This document shows positions 27,026 through 36,437 of a stretch of 64,000 bases of DNA, piece by piece. Position 1 is the first letter of the stretch. Each line of letters begins with the position of its first letter. The DNA is taken from the NCBI GenBank assembly GCA_019359695.1, contig JAHHGV010000003.1, positions 186,001 to 250,000 of the forward strand. The letters are read 5' to 3'. The translations under genes and the position numbers were made by a program. Origin of the DNA: Brasilonema angustatum HA4187-MV1. GTDB taxonomy: Bacteria; Cyanobacteriota; Cyanobacteriia; Cyanobacteriales; Nostocaceae. The notes under the pieces are model-generated. The model had not been told where the DNA came from. It was given only the letters and a program-made list of their open reading frames with translations, and made no database searches.

Positions 27026-27601
27026 CTAAGTATCTAATGGTATTTTCGCCTTTTGAAACACTTGCTCAGCAGTAAATTCCAATCCCTCAAATAGAGAATC
27101 TGTAAGTAATTCCTCTCCCATATAAGTCTGGGGTGCTGCATCTGGATAAAAAACCGTAATGCTTCTAGCTTTACTATCTACCACCCAAACCCGCAGCACC
27201 TTAGCGTCTAAATAGTCTTTTGCTTTAGCAGCCATTTGTCCAAAAGTTTGTCCTGGCGAAATGATCTCAATGACCAAATCGGGAGGAACAGAACACACTC
27301 CGTCTTCTTCCCAGTCGGCGGGTAAAAGTTCATTGGAGATGTATAAAATATCAGGTATGGGCACCCAATCTCGTCCCCGACGGGTTAATGCAATAGCCAA
27401 TTCTGGACAAACCTCACCTTTGCCCTGACACCATTGCTCAATCAAATACAGTAGGGTGCGGGTAAGTTTAGAGTGAAATTTTTTTGGTGACATCTTAGGA
27501 ATTGCCTGACCATCAACCAGTTCGTAAGTGATATCTCCGTCGCCTGGGGGAAGATTCAGGAACTGTTGCAAGGTCAGTTGATTGTTAGCTTGGAGTATCA
27601 T
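27026..27601 (-). CDS. Uma2 family (DUF820) protein
   Basis: A 191-residue member of the Uma2 family with predicted PD-(D/E)xK nuclease fold. The pattern includes LTLQQFLNLPPGDGDITYELVDG at the N-terminus, then RDWVPIPDILYIS, PPDLVIEIISPGQ (catalytic strand region, about residues 109-121), and LDAKVLRVWVVDSKAR. It is only distantly like the copy at 9346-10020. Role unknown; the gene stands alone. Confidence 0.87.
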   Translation of the reverse strand: MILQANNQLTLQQFLNLPPGDGDITYELVDGQAIPKMSPKKFHSKLTRTLLYLIEQWCQGKGEVCPELAIALTRRGRDWVPIPDILYISNELLPADWEEDGVCSVPPDLVIEIISPGQTFGQMAAKAKDYLDAKVLRVWVVDSKARSITVFYPDAAPQTYMGEELLTDSLFEGLEFTAEQVFQKAKIPLDT

Positions 27602-27727
27602 GACGCGAATGAACTGGCGGCTAATTTCATTGTAATTGGGTCATATCTTGCAGCGATCGCCAACCACCGCCAGAGGTTAGAAACTCCACAGCGAGTAGCG
27701 AAAATCCTATCAAGAAGACTAAACTTT

Positions 27728-27858
27728 TACAGTGAACAGTGATAACTGATAACTGTTCACCCTTCGGGGAGAACCTTCGGTTCCGCTTCGCTAACGCCAG
27801 ATGCCTACGGAGGGAAACCCTCCTGCAGCACTGGACTCACTGGTAACTGATAACTGAT
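27728..27858 (-). repeat. Palindromic repeat flanked by heptamer repeats
   Basis: The core (27757-27841) is the reverse complement of the 9272 and 21012 elements: CCAGTGCTGCAGGAGGG, GGAGGGTTTCCCTCC, GTAGGCATCTGGCGTTAGCG, GGAACCGAAGGTTCTCCCC on the minus strand. Both sides carry TGATAACTGATAACTG heptamers. The pattern suggests an element sitting within, or spreading with, STRR sequence. Confidence 0.8.
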
Positions 27859-27862
27859 TCGG

Positions 27863-28957
27863 TCATTGCATTGCCTGCAACACCTCTCGGATAGTATCTG
27901 ATGGCACTTCATCAGTAATCGTCACCACACCAATTTGCGTTGGCAGAATAAACCTGACTTTACCCGCTTTGACTTTCTTATCTAGTTGCAAAGACTCAAT
28001 AATTGCTTCAATATCCACACCGGACGGTAACTGAGTTGGTAAACTTGCTTTTTGAATTAGGGCGTCTTGACGTTCAGCTTCTTCCTTTTTCCACATCCCC
28101 AGTTTGACAGCAATCTGCCCTGCTGCAACCATACCAATGGCGACTGCTTCACCGTGATTCACGACTCGATAACCTGTTAAACTTTCTACTGCATGCGCAA
28201 TGGTATGACCGTAGTTGAGAATTGCCCGGAGTCCTGCTTCTTTCTCATCCTTACCGACGACATCTGCTTTGGCTTGACAAGAACGGTTGAGAATGGCTTC
28301 AATCAATTCAGCTTTGATGTAGCGTAGTTGATCTAAGCGTTTACTCTCTTCCATTTGGGCAAATAACTCCGCATCCCAAATGACGCCGTACTTAATAACT
28401 TCTGCCATTCCAGCACGAAATTCACGAACTGGTAAACTTTTCAGGACTTCTGGATCAATCAAAACCAAGCGCGGTTGATGAAACGCCCCTATCAAGTTTT
28501 TGCCTTGGGGATGATTGACACCAGTTTTGCCACCTATCGCTGCATCTACCATTGCCAAAAGTGAGGTTGGCACTTGTACAAAGTTAATTCCTCGCAGCCA
28601 AGTGGCAGCAGCAAAGCCAGTCATATCCCCAATGACTCCTCCCCCTAAAGCTACCATCGTTGAGGAGCGTTCTATGCGGTTTTCTAGGGCGGTGTCGTAA
28701 ATTTTCTGTACGGAACTGAGGGTTTTGTAGCGTTCACCGGGGCTTAAATTGCAGCTAACAACTTCAAACCCCGCAGCTTCCAGAGATGCTAGTACCCTTT
28801 CCCCATAATGTTTGAAAATAGTCGGGTTAGAAACCAATAGGACTTTTTTGCCCAGCTTCAGATTGCTCATCATCTCGCCCAGCTGATCTATGCCCCCTGG
28901 TGCAATCGCAATCTCATAAGACTGTTGTGGTAGATTTACGTTAATAATTGAAGTCAT
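27863..28957 (-). CDS. aroB: 3-dehydroquinate synthase
   Basis: AroB, 364 residues, converts DAHP to 3-dehydroquinate, the second step of the shikimate pathway, in the cytosol with NAD+ and a divalent metal. Diagnostic segments: [22 protein letters not shown] (NAD-binding glycine motif, about 104-125), [20 protein letters not shown] (about 130-149), [10 protein letters not shown], and the metal-binding [12 protein letters not shown] and [11 protein letters not shown]. Length is standard. A periplasmic chorismate mutase gene lies elsewhere in the window, but no other shikimate gene is near. Confidence 0.97.
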   Translation of the reverse strand: MTSIINVNLPQQSYEIAIAPGGIDQLGEMMSNLKLGKKVLLVSNPTIFKHYGERVLASLEAAGFEVVSCNLSPGERYKTLSSVQKIYDTALENRIERSSTMVALGGGVIGDMTGFAAATWLRGINFVQVPTSLLAMVDAAIGGKTGVNHPQGKNLIGAFHQPRLVLIDPEVLKSLPVREFRAGMAEVIKYGVIWDAELFAQMEESKRLDQLRYIKAELIEAILNRSCQAKADVVGKDEKEAGLRAILNYGHTIAHAVESLTGYRVVNHGEAVAIGMVAAGQIAVKLGMWKKEEAERQDALIQKASLPTQLPSGVDIEAIIESLQLDKKVKAGKVRFILPTQIGVVTITDEVPSDTIREVLQAMQ

Positions 28958-28989
28958 ATCAAGTTCGATTAATTATTTACAATAAAAAC

Positions 28990-29050
28990 ACCTCACCCCC
29001 ATCCCCTCTCCGAATTCGCGGAGAGAGGTGCCCGAAGAGCGGGGTGAGGT
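28990..29050. repeat. CACCTCACCCC-type inverted repeat element
   Basis: Outer arms ACCTCACCCC (28990-28999) and GGGGTGAGGT (29041-29050) enclose a second palindrome, CCTCTCCGAATTCGCGGAGAGAGG. This resembles the small CTCACCCC palindromes scattered in cyanobacterial genomes. It sits in the 451-bp gap between aroB and the next minus-strand gene, which also contains TGATAACTGATAACTG and TTCACTG heptamers at 29377-29406 and no supported gene. Confidence 0.75.
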
Positions 29051-29408
29051 TCTTGGTTTTTTATAAGTGTTCATCCGGACATGATATCATAACCAAATCC
29101 CAAACAAGCGCCCCACGGCTGTATTCTACAGCATTCACAGTCCTTATACCGGATGTGAGACGCTTTCTGCTTCACCTTTTCAATATTATTCACAACTGGT
29201 TAAAAAGGTCGCTTTGCTAAATTTGGGAATGAATTATGGTTGTAGTCAATCCCTGTAGAGACGTTGCATCCGAAAGTTCTACATCAATAGAAATTTAGAA
29301 ACTCATATCTTGATTCAGCAACGCCAAAAAGGTAGAGTTATGAGGCACACTTATCAATCATCAAGCAATTAATCACTGATAACTGATAACTGTTCACTGT
29401 TCACTGCT

Positions 29409-29795
29409 TTAATTCGTAGTCTCCTGAACAACTTGACCTGGAGCGTTAATTTCAACGGATTTGTTACCAGAACCATCAACAGAGATACGGAATAAGCGTT
29501 CACCCTCAGACGAAGTATAACTTGTCTGTTGATCGGAATTTTGAACTTGAACAGGAGCAGCATTCAGTTGCAGCTTGTTTGCTTTCCTGTCAAAGACATT
29601 CATCCGCGTTTGGGTTCCTTGACGGAAAACTCTTATACTGTAGTTTGGTGTTTGAAAGGTAGTGACTGTTGTTTGTGGTTTAATGAGTGTAGTGGAGGGT
29701 CTTTTGACTGTTTGAGCGACAACAATACTAGGTTTAAACCCCAACCCACCAATTACCACTAAAGCGGTAGCTAGAAAAGCGTATTTCGTAATCAT
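29409..29795 (-). CDS. Small secreted protein, unknown function
   Basis: A 128-residue protein with a signal peptide (KYAFLATALVVIGGLGF, likely cleavage after VVA-QTV), followed by a Thr/Gln/Val-rich region and a beta-strand-rich C-terminus (YSIRVFRQGTQTRMNVFD, RLFRISVDGSGNKSVEI). Likely periplasmic or exported. No known domain recognised. It is divergent from petL and ends next to heptamer repeats. Confidence 0.7.
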   Translation of the reverse strand: MITKYAFLATALVVIGGLGFKPSIVVAQTVKRPSTTLIKPQTTVTTFQTPNYSIRVFRQGTQTRMNVFDRKANKLQLNAAPVQVQNSDQQTSYTSSEGERLFRISVDGSGNKSVEINAPGQVVQETTN

Positions 29796-29960
29796 AAGTC
29801 GTTATTCTATTGTTATAGCCACAATAAATTTGGATTGATTATAACTATGAAGTCTCTCTTGTTATAGGATAACTTAGCAAAGGTTCAAGAAATATTTTTA
29901 TTGAGTCGTTCATCTGTAAATGATTGAATAATATTTATAAACGATTTTGGAGAAAGTTCG

Positions 29961-30056
29961 ATGTTTGCTATCATTGCTTACTTACTGTTCTTAGGTCTGT
30001 TCTTTGGGATCGCTGTTGGGTTACTTTTCGGTCTTCGTGCTGTCAAGCTGATTTAA
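29961..30056 (+). CDS. petL: Cytochrome b6f complex subunit PetL
   Basis: A 31-codon gene encoding one transmembrane helix, MFAIIAYLLFLGLFFGIAVG followed by LLFGLRAVKLI. It matches the 31-32-residue PetL family, in which the middle motif LFFGIAVG and the basic KLI-like C-terminus are conserved (for example in Mastigocladus). PetL is a peripheral single-helix subunit that stabilises the b6f dimer. GGAGAAAG lies 5 nt upstream of the ATG. It stands alone, far from petBD. Confidence 0.9.
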   Translation: MFAIIAYLLFLGLFFGIAVGLLFGLRAVKLI

Positions 30057-30111
30057 TTGCTCTTTTGAGTTGCACCTAAAGGCGAGGACAGTTGCCTACT
30101 CAGAGTTGTTG

Positions 30112-30132
30112 GAGCGGAGGAAACCTCCGCTC
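30112..30132 (+). terminator. Hairpin downstream of petL
   Basis: A perfect 9-bp stem GAGCGGAGG/CCTCCGCTC with an AAA loop, 55 bp after the petL stop. There is no T-run, so it may stabilise the 3' end or be a repeat. Confidence 0.45.
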
Positions 30133-30199
30133 TCGCCGCTCTTGTAAGCTGTCCCTCGCAAGCTTTTCTTCAGCTTCTTAGCGTCTTTGCCCGAGATTT

Positions 30200-31210
30200 T
30201 TATCCCACAACGGCTTCTATAGGTGCTTTAGATTGACCGACAAAAGGAGAACGCGTCTCTAGACCAAGCAAATTTAGCATTTCATGGTCAGCGTTGTATC
30301 CTGGACAAGGAGTGGTAACTGTTAACATATGCCCATCGTCACTGGAAAAGATAGAATTGGCTCCTGCCAAAAAGCATAAAGCTTGTTCTACCTGCGAAAG
30401 TCTGGCCCTACCTGCACTAAGACGAATATCCGAAGCAGGCATGACAATGCGTGCCGTGGCAATCATTCGCACCACTTCCCAAATAGGAACATCAGGTTGA
30501 TTTTCCAAGGGCGTGCCCTGAACTTGTGAGAGAATATTTATTGGTACTGACTCTGGATGTGGATGCAAAGTTCCCAGAGTGTGCAACATAGATATGCGGT
30601 CATCTACGCTTTCGCCTAAGCCGAGAATACCGCCAGAGCATACAGTTACATTTGTTTGCCGGACGTTGTTAATTGTGTTGAGGCGATCGCCATAAGTTCT
30701 GGTTGTAATGATAGTGCTGTAGTAGTCTTCGGAGGTATCCAAATTGTGGTTGTAGGCATAAAGCCCTGCTTCTTCCAAGCGCTTGGCTTGTGCTTGAGTT
30801 AGCATGCCTAAAGTGCAGCAAACCTCTAAACCCAATGCTGTCACCTCTTTAACCATGTCCAACACGTGCTCAAATTGGGAGTTATCGCGCACCTCTCGCC
30901 AAGCTGCGCCCATGCAGACACGACTCACCCCACTTTCTTTTGCTTGTTGGGCAATTTTAACGACTGTTTCTTTTTCTAAGAGTGCTTGTGCGTTAACCTC
31001 TGTTTTGTAGCGGGAGGACTGGGCACAGTAGCTACAATCTTCTGGACAACCCCCTGTTTTGATAGATATCAGTTTACAGACTTGTATTTTGCTTGGATCA
31101 TGAAATTGGCGATGTACACTAGCCCCTTGATAAATCAGATCTAGCAGTGGTGTATCATGTATTTTACGTATTTCTGATTCTTGCCAATCGTACCGTATTA
31201 CTACTGACAT
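30200..31210 (-). CDS. bioB: Biotin synthase
   Basis: BioB, 336 residues, is a radical SAM enzyme that inserts sulfur into dethiobiotin to make biotin. The radical SAM cluster motif CxxxCxxC is [12 protein letters not shown] (about residues 51-62). Further family marks are RVCMGAAWR, the [10 protein letters not shown] segment, [10 protein letters not shown], and [12 protein letters not shown] near the C-terminus, which includes the Arg ligand of the second [2Fe-2S] cluster. Length is standard. No other biotin gene is adjacent, which is common in cyanobacteria. Confidence 0.97.
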   Translation of the reverse strand: MSVVIRYDWQESEIRKIHDTPLLDLIYQGASVHRQFHDPSKIQVCKLISIKTGGCPEDCSYCAQSSRYKTEVNAQALLEKETVVKIAQQAKESGVSRVCMGAAWREVRDNSQFEHVLDMVKEVTALGLEVCCTLGMLTQAQAKRLEEAGLYAYNHNLDTSEDYYSTIITTRTYGDRLNTINNVRQTNVTVCSGGILGLGESVDDRISMLHTLGTLHPHPESVPINILSQVQGTPLENQPDVPIWEVVRMIATARIVMPASDIRLSAGRARLSQVEQALCFLAGANSIFSSDDGHMLTVTTPCPGYNADHEMLNLLGLETRSPFVGQSKAPIEAVVG

Positions 31211-31352
31211 TTCTATACTTTAGTTAGATTTGTAGATAATTTTAGCTCTTTCTCAAGTATTAACTAGCTGATGTTCCTCATACAGAAAGCCTCACTGCTG
31301 TTAAATTATGAAGGGGCACCGATAGCAATGGTAAGCAAATCTTCAGTAGTAT

Positions 31353-31925
31353 ATGGAATTGGAATTGCCGAATCTGACGACACAACGCTTGTTATTAAGA
31401 CTAGCAACAAATGATGATATACCAAAAATCCTCAGATTTTACACTGAAAATAAAGTATATCTTACTCCATTTTCTGCTCTTTGGTTTGATAACTTCTTTA
31501 CAGAAGAGTATTGGCTAAATCAGTTAGAAAATAACTATTTAGAATTTCTTAACGATATATCATTAAGATTATTTATTTTTTTTAAAGCTAATCAAAAAAA
31601 CATTATTGGATTTATCAACTTTTCCAATTTTGTCAGAAGGTCTGCACAGTACTGTAATGTAGGATACGGTCTTGCAGAAGCTGAACAAGGAAAAGGTTAT
31701 ATGACAGAGGCATTGCAAGCAGCGATTGACTATGTATTTCAAGACTTAAATATGCACCGAATTATGGCAAATTATATGCCTCATAATCAGCGTAGTGGTA
31801 ACGTACTGAGAAAGTTAGGATTTGTTGTAGAAGGCTATGCCAGGGACTATTTATTAATTAATGGAAAATGGCAAGACCACATCCTTACAAGTATCACTCA
31901 TCCTAACTGGCGGGCAAATCCATAA
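31353..31925 (+). CDS. GNAT family acetyltransferase, RimJ-like
   Basis: A 190-residue GNAT N-acetyltransferase. It starts with the typical RimJ/RimL N-terminus LTTQRLLLRLATNDDIPKIL. Acetyl-CoA-binding motif A is GYGLAEAEQGKGYMTEALQAAIDYVF (about residues 107-132), followed by NMHRIMANYMPHNQRSGNVLRKLGFVVEGYARDYL. Relatives acetylate N-terminal residues of ribosomal proteins or small molecules; the substrate here is unknown. It precedes selO by 82 bp on the same strand. Confidence 0.9.
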   Translation: MELELPNLTTQRLLLRLATNDDIPKILRFYTENKVYLTPFSALWFDNFFTEEYWLNQLENNYLEFLNDISLRLFIFFKANQKNIIGFINFSNFVRRSAQYCNVGYGLAEAEQGKGYMTEALQAAIDYVFQDLNMHRIMANYMPHNQRSGNVLRKLGFVVEGYARDYLLINGKWQDHILTSITHPNWRANP

Positions 31926-32007
31926 GCTTGTACACATAAAATTCAAGCATTTTAATCCCAACTGAGCTACACCCAACAACAATTTTGGATAACTTGGATA
32001 AATAGTA

Positions 32008-33465
32008 ATGACTTTGGCTGAAACTGCAAACAACACCCATTCTACCAATCCTTTTCTCAATCTCCACTACGAAAGAGCTGTTGAATCTCTGGGTGAGGAC
32101 TACTACGATGAAGTCGCCGCAGCAGAATTTCCTCAACATATCCTACGGTGGCGTAATGATGCACTTTTACACCGCCTAGGACTAAATCCGCAATTGGTAA
32201 AAGACGATGATTTTATCTCAGCCTTTGGCAAATTTGAGGAACGAAAACCACTTTTAGCACTGTGTTACCACGGTTATCAATTTGGGGAATACAATCCTTT
32301 TTTAGGAGATGGTAGGGGCTTTCTCTACGGACAAGTACGTGGTACTGATGGCGAACTATACGACTTTGGCACCAAAGGTTCCGGTAAAACTCCTTACTCC
32401 CGTGGTGGTGATGGTATGTTAACACTCAAGGGTGGAGTACGGGAAGTTCTGGCTGCAGAAATGTTACATCACTTGGGTGTACGCACTTCACGTTGTTTGA
32501 GCATGATTGAAACAGGCTTATCCCTTTGGCGAGGTGATGAACCTTCTCCTACTCGTTCTTCGGTGATTGTGAGGATGGGGCGATCGCACATTCGGTTTGG
32601 GACTTTTGAACGACTGCATTATTTGCGACGTCCAGATTTGACCAAAAAACTACTAGACCATGTCATTGAGCAGTATTATCGAGATTTCATCACCGAAGAA
32701 GATAAGTATGTTCTATTTTATGCCAATTTAGTTAAACGCACAGCAGAACTAGTGGCGCAGTGGATGGCAGCAGGTTTTTGTCATGCAGTGCTCAACACAG
32801 ATAATATGTCAATAACTGGGGAAAGTTTTGATTACGGTCCTTATGCTTTTATAACGAGTTACCAGCCCTACTTCACCGCTGCCTATTTCGATCATTATGG
32901 ACGCTACTGTTACACTCATCAACCTGGAATTTGTAAGTGGAATTTAGAAACACTCCAAGACGCCCTCAAAGGTGTTATTGATTACGGTGATATGCAGGCT
33001 GGATTGGCTGGATTTGATGAGCATTATCAAAGAGAATACCGCACTTTAATGTTAAAGAAGTTGGGTTTTGAGCAACTGTCACACCCAGAAGCGGATGAGC
33101 TTTTAAATCTCACAATGAAATTTTTGCAAGATAGCCAAGTTGGTTATCATCAGTTCTTTTACGAAATGGCTCGCACCTTTTCATTAAAATGGCGAGATGA
33201 ACCAGGTTTGATTATGGCAGATTCAGATCTTGTACCAGCATCAGGAGTATCAGAAGTTTTTGATAATTGGTGTCTTATATACCATAAAATGTTAAATAAT
33301 TTTGACCCGGATCAAATAGATAGTATTGCCCAAACTCTAACTCGTCAAAATCCCAAAACTGTAATACATAAACCAGTGATTGAATCAATTTGGCAATCCA
33401 TTGTTCAGGAAGATAACTGGCAACCTTTTTATGAGTTAATTGAGTGCATTCAGTCTGGAAAATAG
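32008..33465 (+). CDS. selO: SelO family protein adenylyltransferase (YdiU)
   Basis: A 485-residue SelO pseudokinase-fold enzyme, which transfers AMP from ATP to protein Ser/Thr/Tyr (AMPylation), shown for the E. coli and eukaryotic members. Signature segments are [57 protein letters not shown] (nucleotide-binding region, about 118-165), [12 protein letters not shown], and [26 protein letters not shown] (catalytic region, about 252-277). Length is at the short end of the family. The following hairpin probably ends the transcript. Confidence 0.94.
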   Translation: MTLAETANNTHSTNPFLNLHYERAVESLGEDYYDEVAAAEFPQHILRWRNDALLHRLGLNPQLVKDDDFISAFGKFEERKPLLALCYHGYQFGEYNPFLGDGRGFLYGQVRGTDGELYDFGTKGSGKTPYSRGGDGMLTLKGGVREVLAAEMLHHLGVRTSRCLSMIETGLSLWRGDEPSPTRSSVIVRMGRSHIRFGTFERLHYLRRPDLTKKLLDHVIEQYYRDFITEEDKYVLFYANLVKRTAELVAQWMAAGFCHAVLNTDNMSITGESFDYGPYAFITSYQPYFTAAYFDHYGRYCYTHQPGICKWNLETLQDALKGVIDYGDMQAGLAGFDEHYQREYRTLMLKKLGFEQLSHPEADELLNLTMKFLQDSQVGYHQFFYEMARTFSLKWRDEPGLIMADSDLVPASGVSEVFDNWCLIYHKMLNNFDPDQIDSIAQTLTRQNPKTVIHKPVIESIWQSIVQEDNWQPFYELIECIQSGK

Positions 33466-33560
33466 ACATGGCTAAAACCTGATTAAAGTTATTCAACCTT
33501 AATCGTTGTGTTGAGCCTCAGAATTAGACCTACGTTATCGGCAAGTGTTTAAGTTCTTAC

Positions 33561-33598
33561 CTTGGGGTGCAAGCCCAGGCCCCAAGCTTTCTTAGTTT
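33561..33598 (+). terminator. Terminator after selO
   Basis: CTTGGGG (33561-33567) and CCCCAAG (33580-33586) form a 7-bp stem followed by CTTTCTTAGTTTTTG. Located 96 bp past the selO stop. Confidence 0.6.
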
Positions 33599-33702
33599 TT
33601 GATTAGATTATAAAATCAAAATCTCTAAATTACGCTTTTGAACGCGAATTGGTACTAATAGAAAACTCGCGTTACGAATATGTGTAAACAAGCGAGCTAG
33701 TT

Positions 33703-33813
33703 GTGAGCGAAGAAGAATTTTATCGGTGTATCCAAATTCTCCGTCAGCAGATAGAGACGCTGCAAAAGTACTCAAAAGGAGCTATAAAGCGTACACCAGG
33801 AGATGCTATTTAG
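33703..33813 (+). other. 36-codon open frame, unrecognised
   Basis: GTG-initiated frame encoding VSEEEFYRCIQILRQQIETL and then QKYSKGAIKRTPGDAI before a stop. It looks protein-like (amphipathic helix, charged) but has no clear ribosome-binding site and no family I recognise. It could be the end of a lost gene. It lies in the 378-bp gap between selO and the convergent glycerate kinase gene. Confidence 0.25.
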
Positions 33814-33843
33814 AAATTTTTTCTGAGGATTTTACCATCGAAT

Positions 33844-34665
33844 CTAAATATCATTTGGTCGATAAACTGCACCAAATGAGTGATCACTATTAACCTCAAT
33901 CACTAAATCAACAAATGTGGGAGATTTAACTAACGGATTGATGAATAATTCTGGGTGCAAAGAACACCAAAAGTAATTTACAAATTGCTCCACTTGTTTT
34001 TCACTCATTCCTGACTTACCAGCAGCAATCATTTGCCGTTCCGCTTGTTTGCGCCACTCTAAGGAAAGACGATAATCTTTGGGATATAGCAAAATTAGGT
34101 TATCTAACTGCTCCCACAGTGGTAGGTAATCGCTGAGTTTGTTATTCATCTGACGGGCAAACGCTTTATCCTCATCTGTTATGATAGGGGGTGGTGCGGT
34201 GTCAAACGCAGTAGGCTCAATTGGTCGTACACCCACAAACCAACCTTCAAACAAGACAATATCTACATTCTCTACAATTTCTGGAGTCGTTCTATCGCCA
34301 GCACCCGCGTGGAGAGATTTGTCGAAACGGGGAACTGCAACAGGACTTTTGCGCTGGCGGATCTGCTGCAGTATTGTTAAACCCAATTCTACATCGTGTG
34401 TTCCTGGAGGACCACGCCAAACTAAGCGCGGTTGTTTCTGTTTTAATGCCAAGCGCTGATCATATGTTTTGTACAAGTCATCTAAAGATAAACTCAGCGT
34501 ACGGTATCCCAACTGTTTGAGAATCGCGCACACAGTATTACACATCGTCGTTTTGCCTGTTCCCTGTCCTCCTAATATACCTTGTATGAACGGACGCCCC
34601 AATTGTTGGTGATTAGATACTAGTTGTTTTGCTAAAGATAGCCAAAGATTATTTTCATTAGTCAT
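33844..34665 (-). CDS. glyK: D-glycerate 3-kinase (plant/cyanobacterial GLYK type)
   Basis: A 273-residue P-loop kinase that returns photorespiratory glycerate to the Calvin cycle as 3-phosphoglycerate. The Walker A motif is GGQGTGKTTMC (about residues 32-42). Other family segments are SLDDLYKTYDQRL, WRGPPGTHDVELG, VPRFDKSLHAGAGDR and VLFEGWFVGVRP (Walker B region). The last two are highly typical of GLYK. Its start codon lies directly against a heptamer repeat tract, so its leader is made of repeat sequence. Confidence 0.93.
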   Translation of the reverse strand: MTNENNLWLSLAKQLVSNHQQLGRPFIQGILGGQGTGKTTMCNTVCAILKQLGYRTLSLSLDDLYKTYDQRLALKQKQPRLVWRGPPGTHDVELGLTILQQIRQRKSPVAVPRFDKSLHAGAGDRTTPEIVENVDIVLFEGWFVGVRPIEPTAFDTAPPPIITDEDKAFARQMNNKLSDYLPLWEQLDNLILLYPKDYRLSLEWRKQAERQMIAAGKSGMSEKQVEQFVNYFWCSLHPELFINPLVKSPTFVDLVIEVNSDHSFGAVYRPNDI

Positions 34666-34705
34666 TAGTCATTAGTCATTAGTCATTAGTCATTAGTCAT
34701 TAGTC
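34658..34705. repeat. (TCATTAG)n heptamer tract upstream of glycerate kinase
   Basis: Six to seven near-perfect copies of TCATTAG/AGTCATT abut and include the first codons of the kinase gene. A C/T-rich CCCTTCT-type tract follows (about 34725-34808), filling the gap to the DUF565 gene. Confidence 0.85.
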
Positions 34706-34814
34706 AAAAATAATTTTTTTCTACTCTCTTCCCCCTGCCCCGTTCGGCTGCCCCCTGTGCTCCCTTCTCCCTGCCCCCTTCTCCCTTCTCCCTGCTCCCT
34801 TCTCCCTTTTCCGT

Positions 34815-35147
34815 TCACGAACCAAGCTTGAAAGCTTCCAGAAACAAGCTGTACATAAAACCGATTTTAAGGATATTGAGAGATTCTATCCAAAGCGCCT
34901 GTCGCTCTCGTATGCTACGACCGTAGTATATCCGGCTGCCGACTTCTGTTAATGCCAATAACACTCCAGCAACAACAATGTCCCATTCAGCAGTTTGTCC
35001 AGATGTGGTGGCAACTGCGCTTCCCAGAAAAAAACCGAACAAACAACTAATTATCAAAACCGAAAACCGTCGCCAAGGATTGAAAAACCATAGCCGCAAG
35101 CGCAATGCAATGGCATTGAATAAGTTGTTTAGGCGTGTGTTTTGCAT
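34815..35147 (-). CDS. DUF565 / Ycf20-like membrane protein
   Basis: The 110-residue protein starting MQNTRLNNLFNAIALRLR matches the Ycf20 (DUF565) family conserved in cyanobacteria and plastids. Marks are WFFNPWRRFSVLIISCLFGFFLGSAVAT (first membrane helix), a second hydrophobic stretch WDIVVAGVLLALTEVGSRIYY, and a C-terminal segment LNILKIGFMYSLFLEAFKLG. In algae and plants Ycf20-like proteins are linked to thermal energy dissipation; the cyanobacterial role is not clear to me. I prefer 35147 over the frame start at 35204, since families begin at MQNTRLN. Confidence 0.87.
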   Translation of the reverse strand: MQNTRLNNLFNAIALRLRLWFFNPWRRFSVLIISCLFGFFLGSAVATTSGQTAEWDIVVAGVLLALTEVGSRIYYGRSIRERQALWIESLNILKIGFMYSLFLEAFKLGS

Positions 35148-35204
35148 GAATGGAACTTCCGCAATGACTAGGAGAGTAGGGGGCACCCGAGCACCCGAGC
35201 ACAA

Positions 35205-35694
35205 GCAGCAGGGAGGCAGGGAGAAATATTTTCATGTCTTCTGCTGTAAGCACTTTATGAGGGCTAGTTTTAAGGTAAAGTCAAGAAATCATGACATATT
35301 TCTATAGGGGGATTCAAAAAATAAAATGTCCTAAAGTTATTCGTTAATGTGTAGAAAACGGTTATTAGTGTTGATGCCTAGCCCAGAGGCTGGGTAATTG
35401 ATTGTGGATTTCTTGCTGGCAAGTGCCATATGGAGGATATCTGGCTTAGCATATGCTTGCTTAAATAGTATTGTGGGTATTTGTTAGGTTTTGAATAAGC
35501 ATACAAAATATATACTTTTCTTCATTGTGAGCAACAACCTTGCTGTTTCTCTTAAAGAAGCATACATGATATATTTCACGCACTAGTTCCCAGACAGCCT
35601 TGGGTGGGCAACTTTTTTAAATTGCTCTTACCGCTATTGGGCTGCTACTTGGTCAAGCCCACACCAAAAATCATTATCAGTAAAATATATTACC
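35205..35694. other. Gene-free gap
   Basis: About 490 bp with no supported gene. It contains a CA-rich GCACCCGAGCACCCGAGC direct repeat (35184-35204 boundary) and a small AGCCCAGAGGCT hairpin near 35381. The open frame at 35604-36005 is a shadow of the lipoprotein gene. Confidence 0.5.
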
Positions 35695-36300
35695 ATGAGC
35701 CCGCCAGTGTATTGTCACGCTGTTCTGGTAGGTTTTTCGTTGGGAGTGCTGTTTCTACCAATGGGATGCCGTCAGAAGAGTGTATCCTTCGAGTCCACAA
35801 AATTAGAAGCTTCTTCTCTACCGTCTGCTCAAACACATCAGGAACAGAGCGCAGCATCATCATCATCTGGTTCCTCAGTATCTACAAAAAGTTATCAAGT
35901 CGAAAGTGGCAGTGGGGGGATCAAGCATACCGTTATGACATATCAACAGGGATCAAGTGGCCAAGCAGCGAATCAAGGAACTTTACGAATGAGCAACCAA
36001 ACTAATCAACCTGTGCGCCTTGCTCTACTGTCGCGACGTTCTCTAAAGAAAGGCTCTTCCTCTGGACAGATTAAAGATGCTGTCCCAGCACACTGGGATT
36101 TTGCTCCACAAGAAGGAAGTGAGAAGGGGATGATTCTAGCTTTACCTAACGGTAAGTTAGAACTGGAGAAGGGAGATATTTTAGTTGCCTTTGCACAAGA
36201 TGGTTCCCGTCGCTACTGGGGTCCATATGTCGTTGGAGAAACTTCCTCACCAAGCTGGAATTCTCAAAAGAAAGAATGGCAACTTATTCTTAGTCCTTAG
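35695..36300 (+). CDS. Putative lipoprotein, unknown function
   Basis: A 201-residue protein. The N-terminal signal ends with a lipobox-like LPMGC (Cys25), so it is probably lipid-modified and anchored to a membrane. A Ser/Gln-rich linker (about 30-85) precedes a compact C-terminal region with LRMSNQTNQPVRLALLSRR, AHWDFAPQEGS and RRYWGPYVVGE. This C-terminal part looks like a conserved cyanobacterial beta-strand domain, but I cannot name it. The glycosyltransferase gene follows by 137 bp on the same strand. Confidence 0.7.
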   Translation: MSPPVYCHAVLVGFSLGVLFLPMGCRQKSVSFESTKLEASSLPSAQTHQEQSAASSSSGSSVSTKSYQVESGSGGIKHTVMTYQQGSSGQAANQGTLRMSNQTNQPVRLALLSRRSLKKGSSSGQIKDAVPAHWDFAPQEGSEKGMILALPNGKLELEKGDILVAFAQDGSRRYWGPYVVGETSSPSWNSQKKEWQLILSP

Positions 36301-36437
36301 CCACGAGTTATTAATCATTAGTTCTTAGCCCTTGTGGTGTTGAGTACCTGGAACCGAAAAACTGAGCCAAAGTCATGTTGATTAATTTAGGATTTAGACT
36401 GTTGACTGGTTACTTATAACTAATGATTAATGACTAT

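Noticed and set aside
35604-36005. 133-codon plus-strand frame
   Set aside because: It is a shadow of the lipoprotein gene in another frame, without a signal or conserved pattern.
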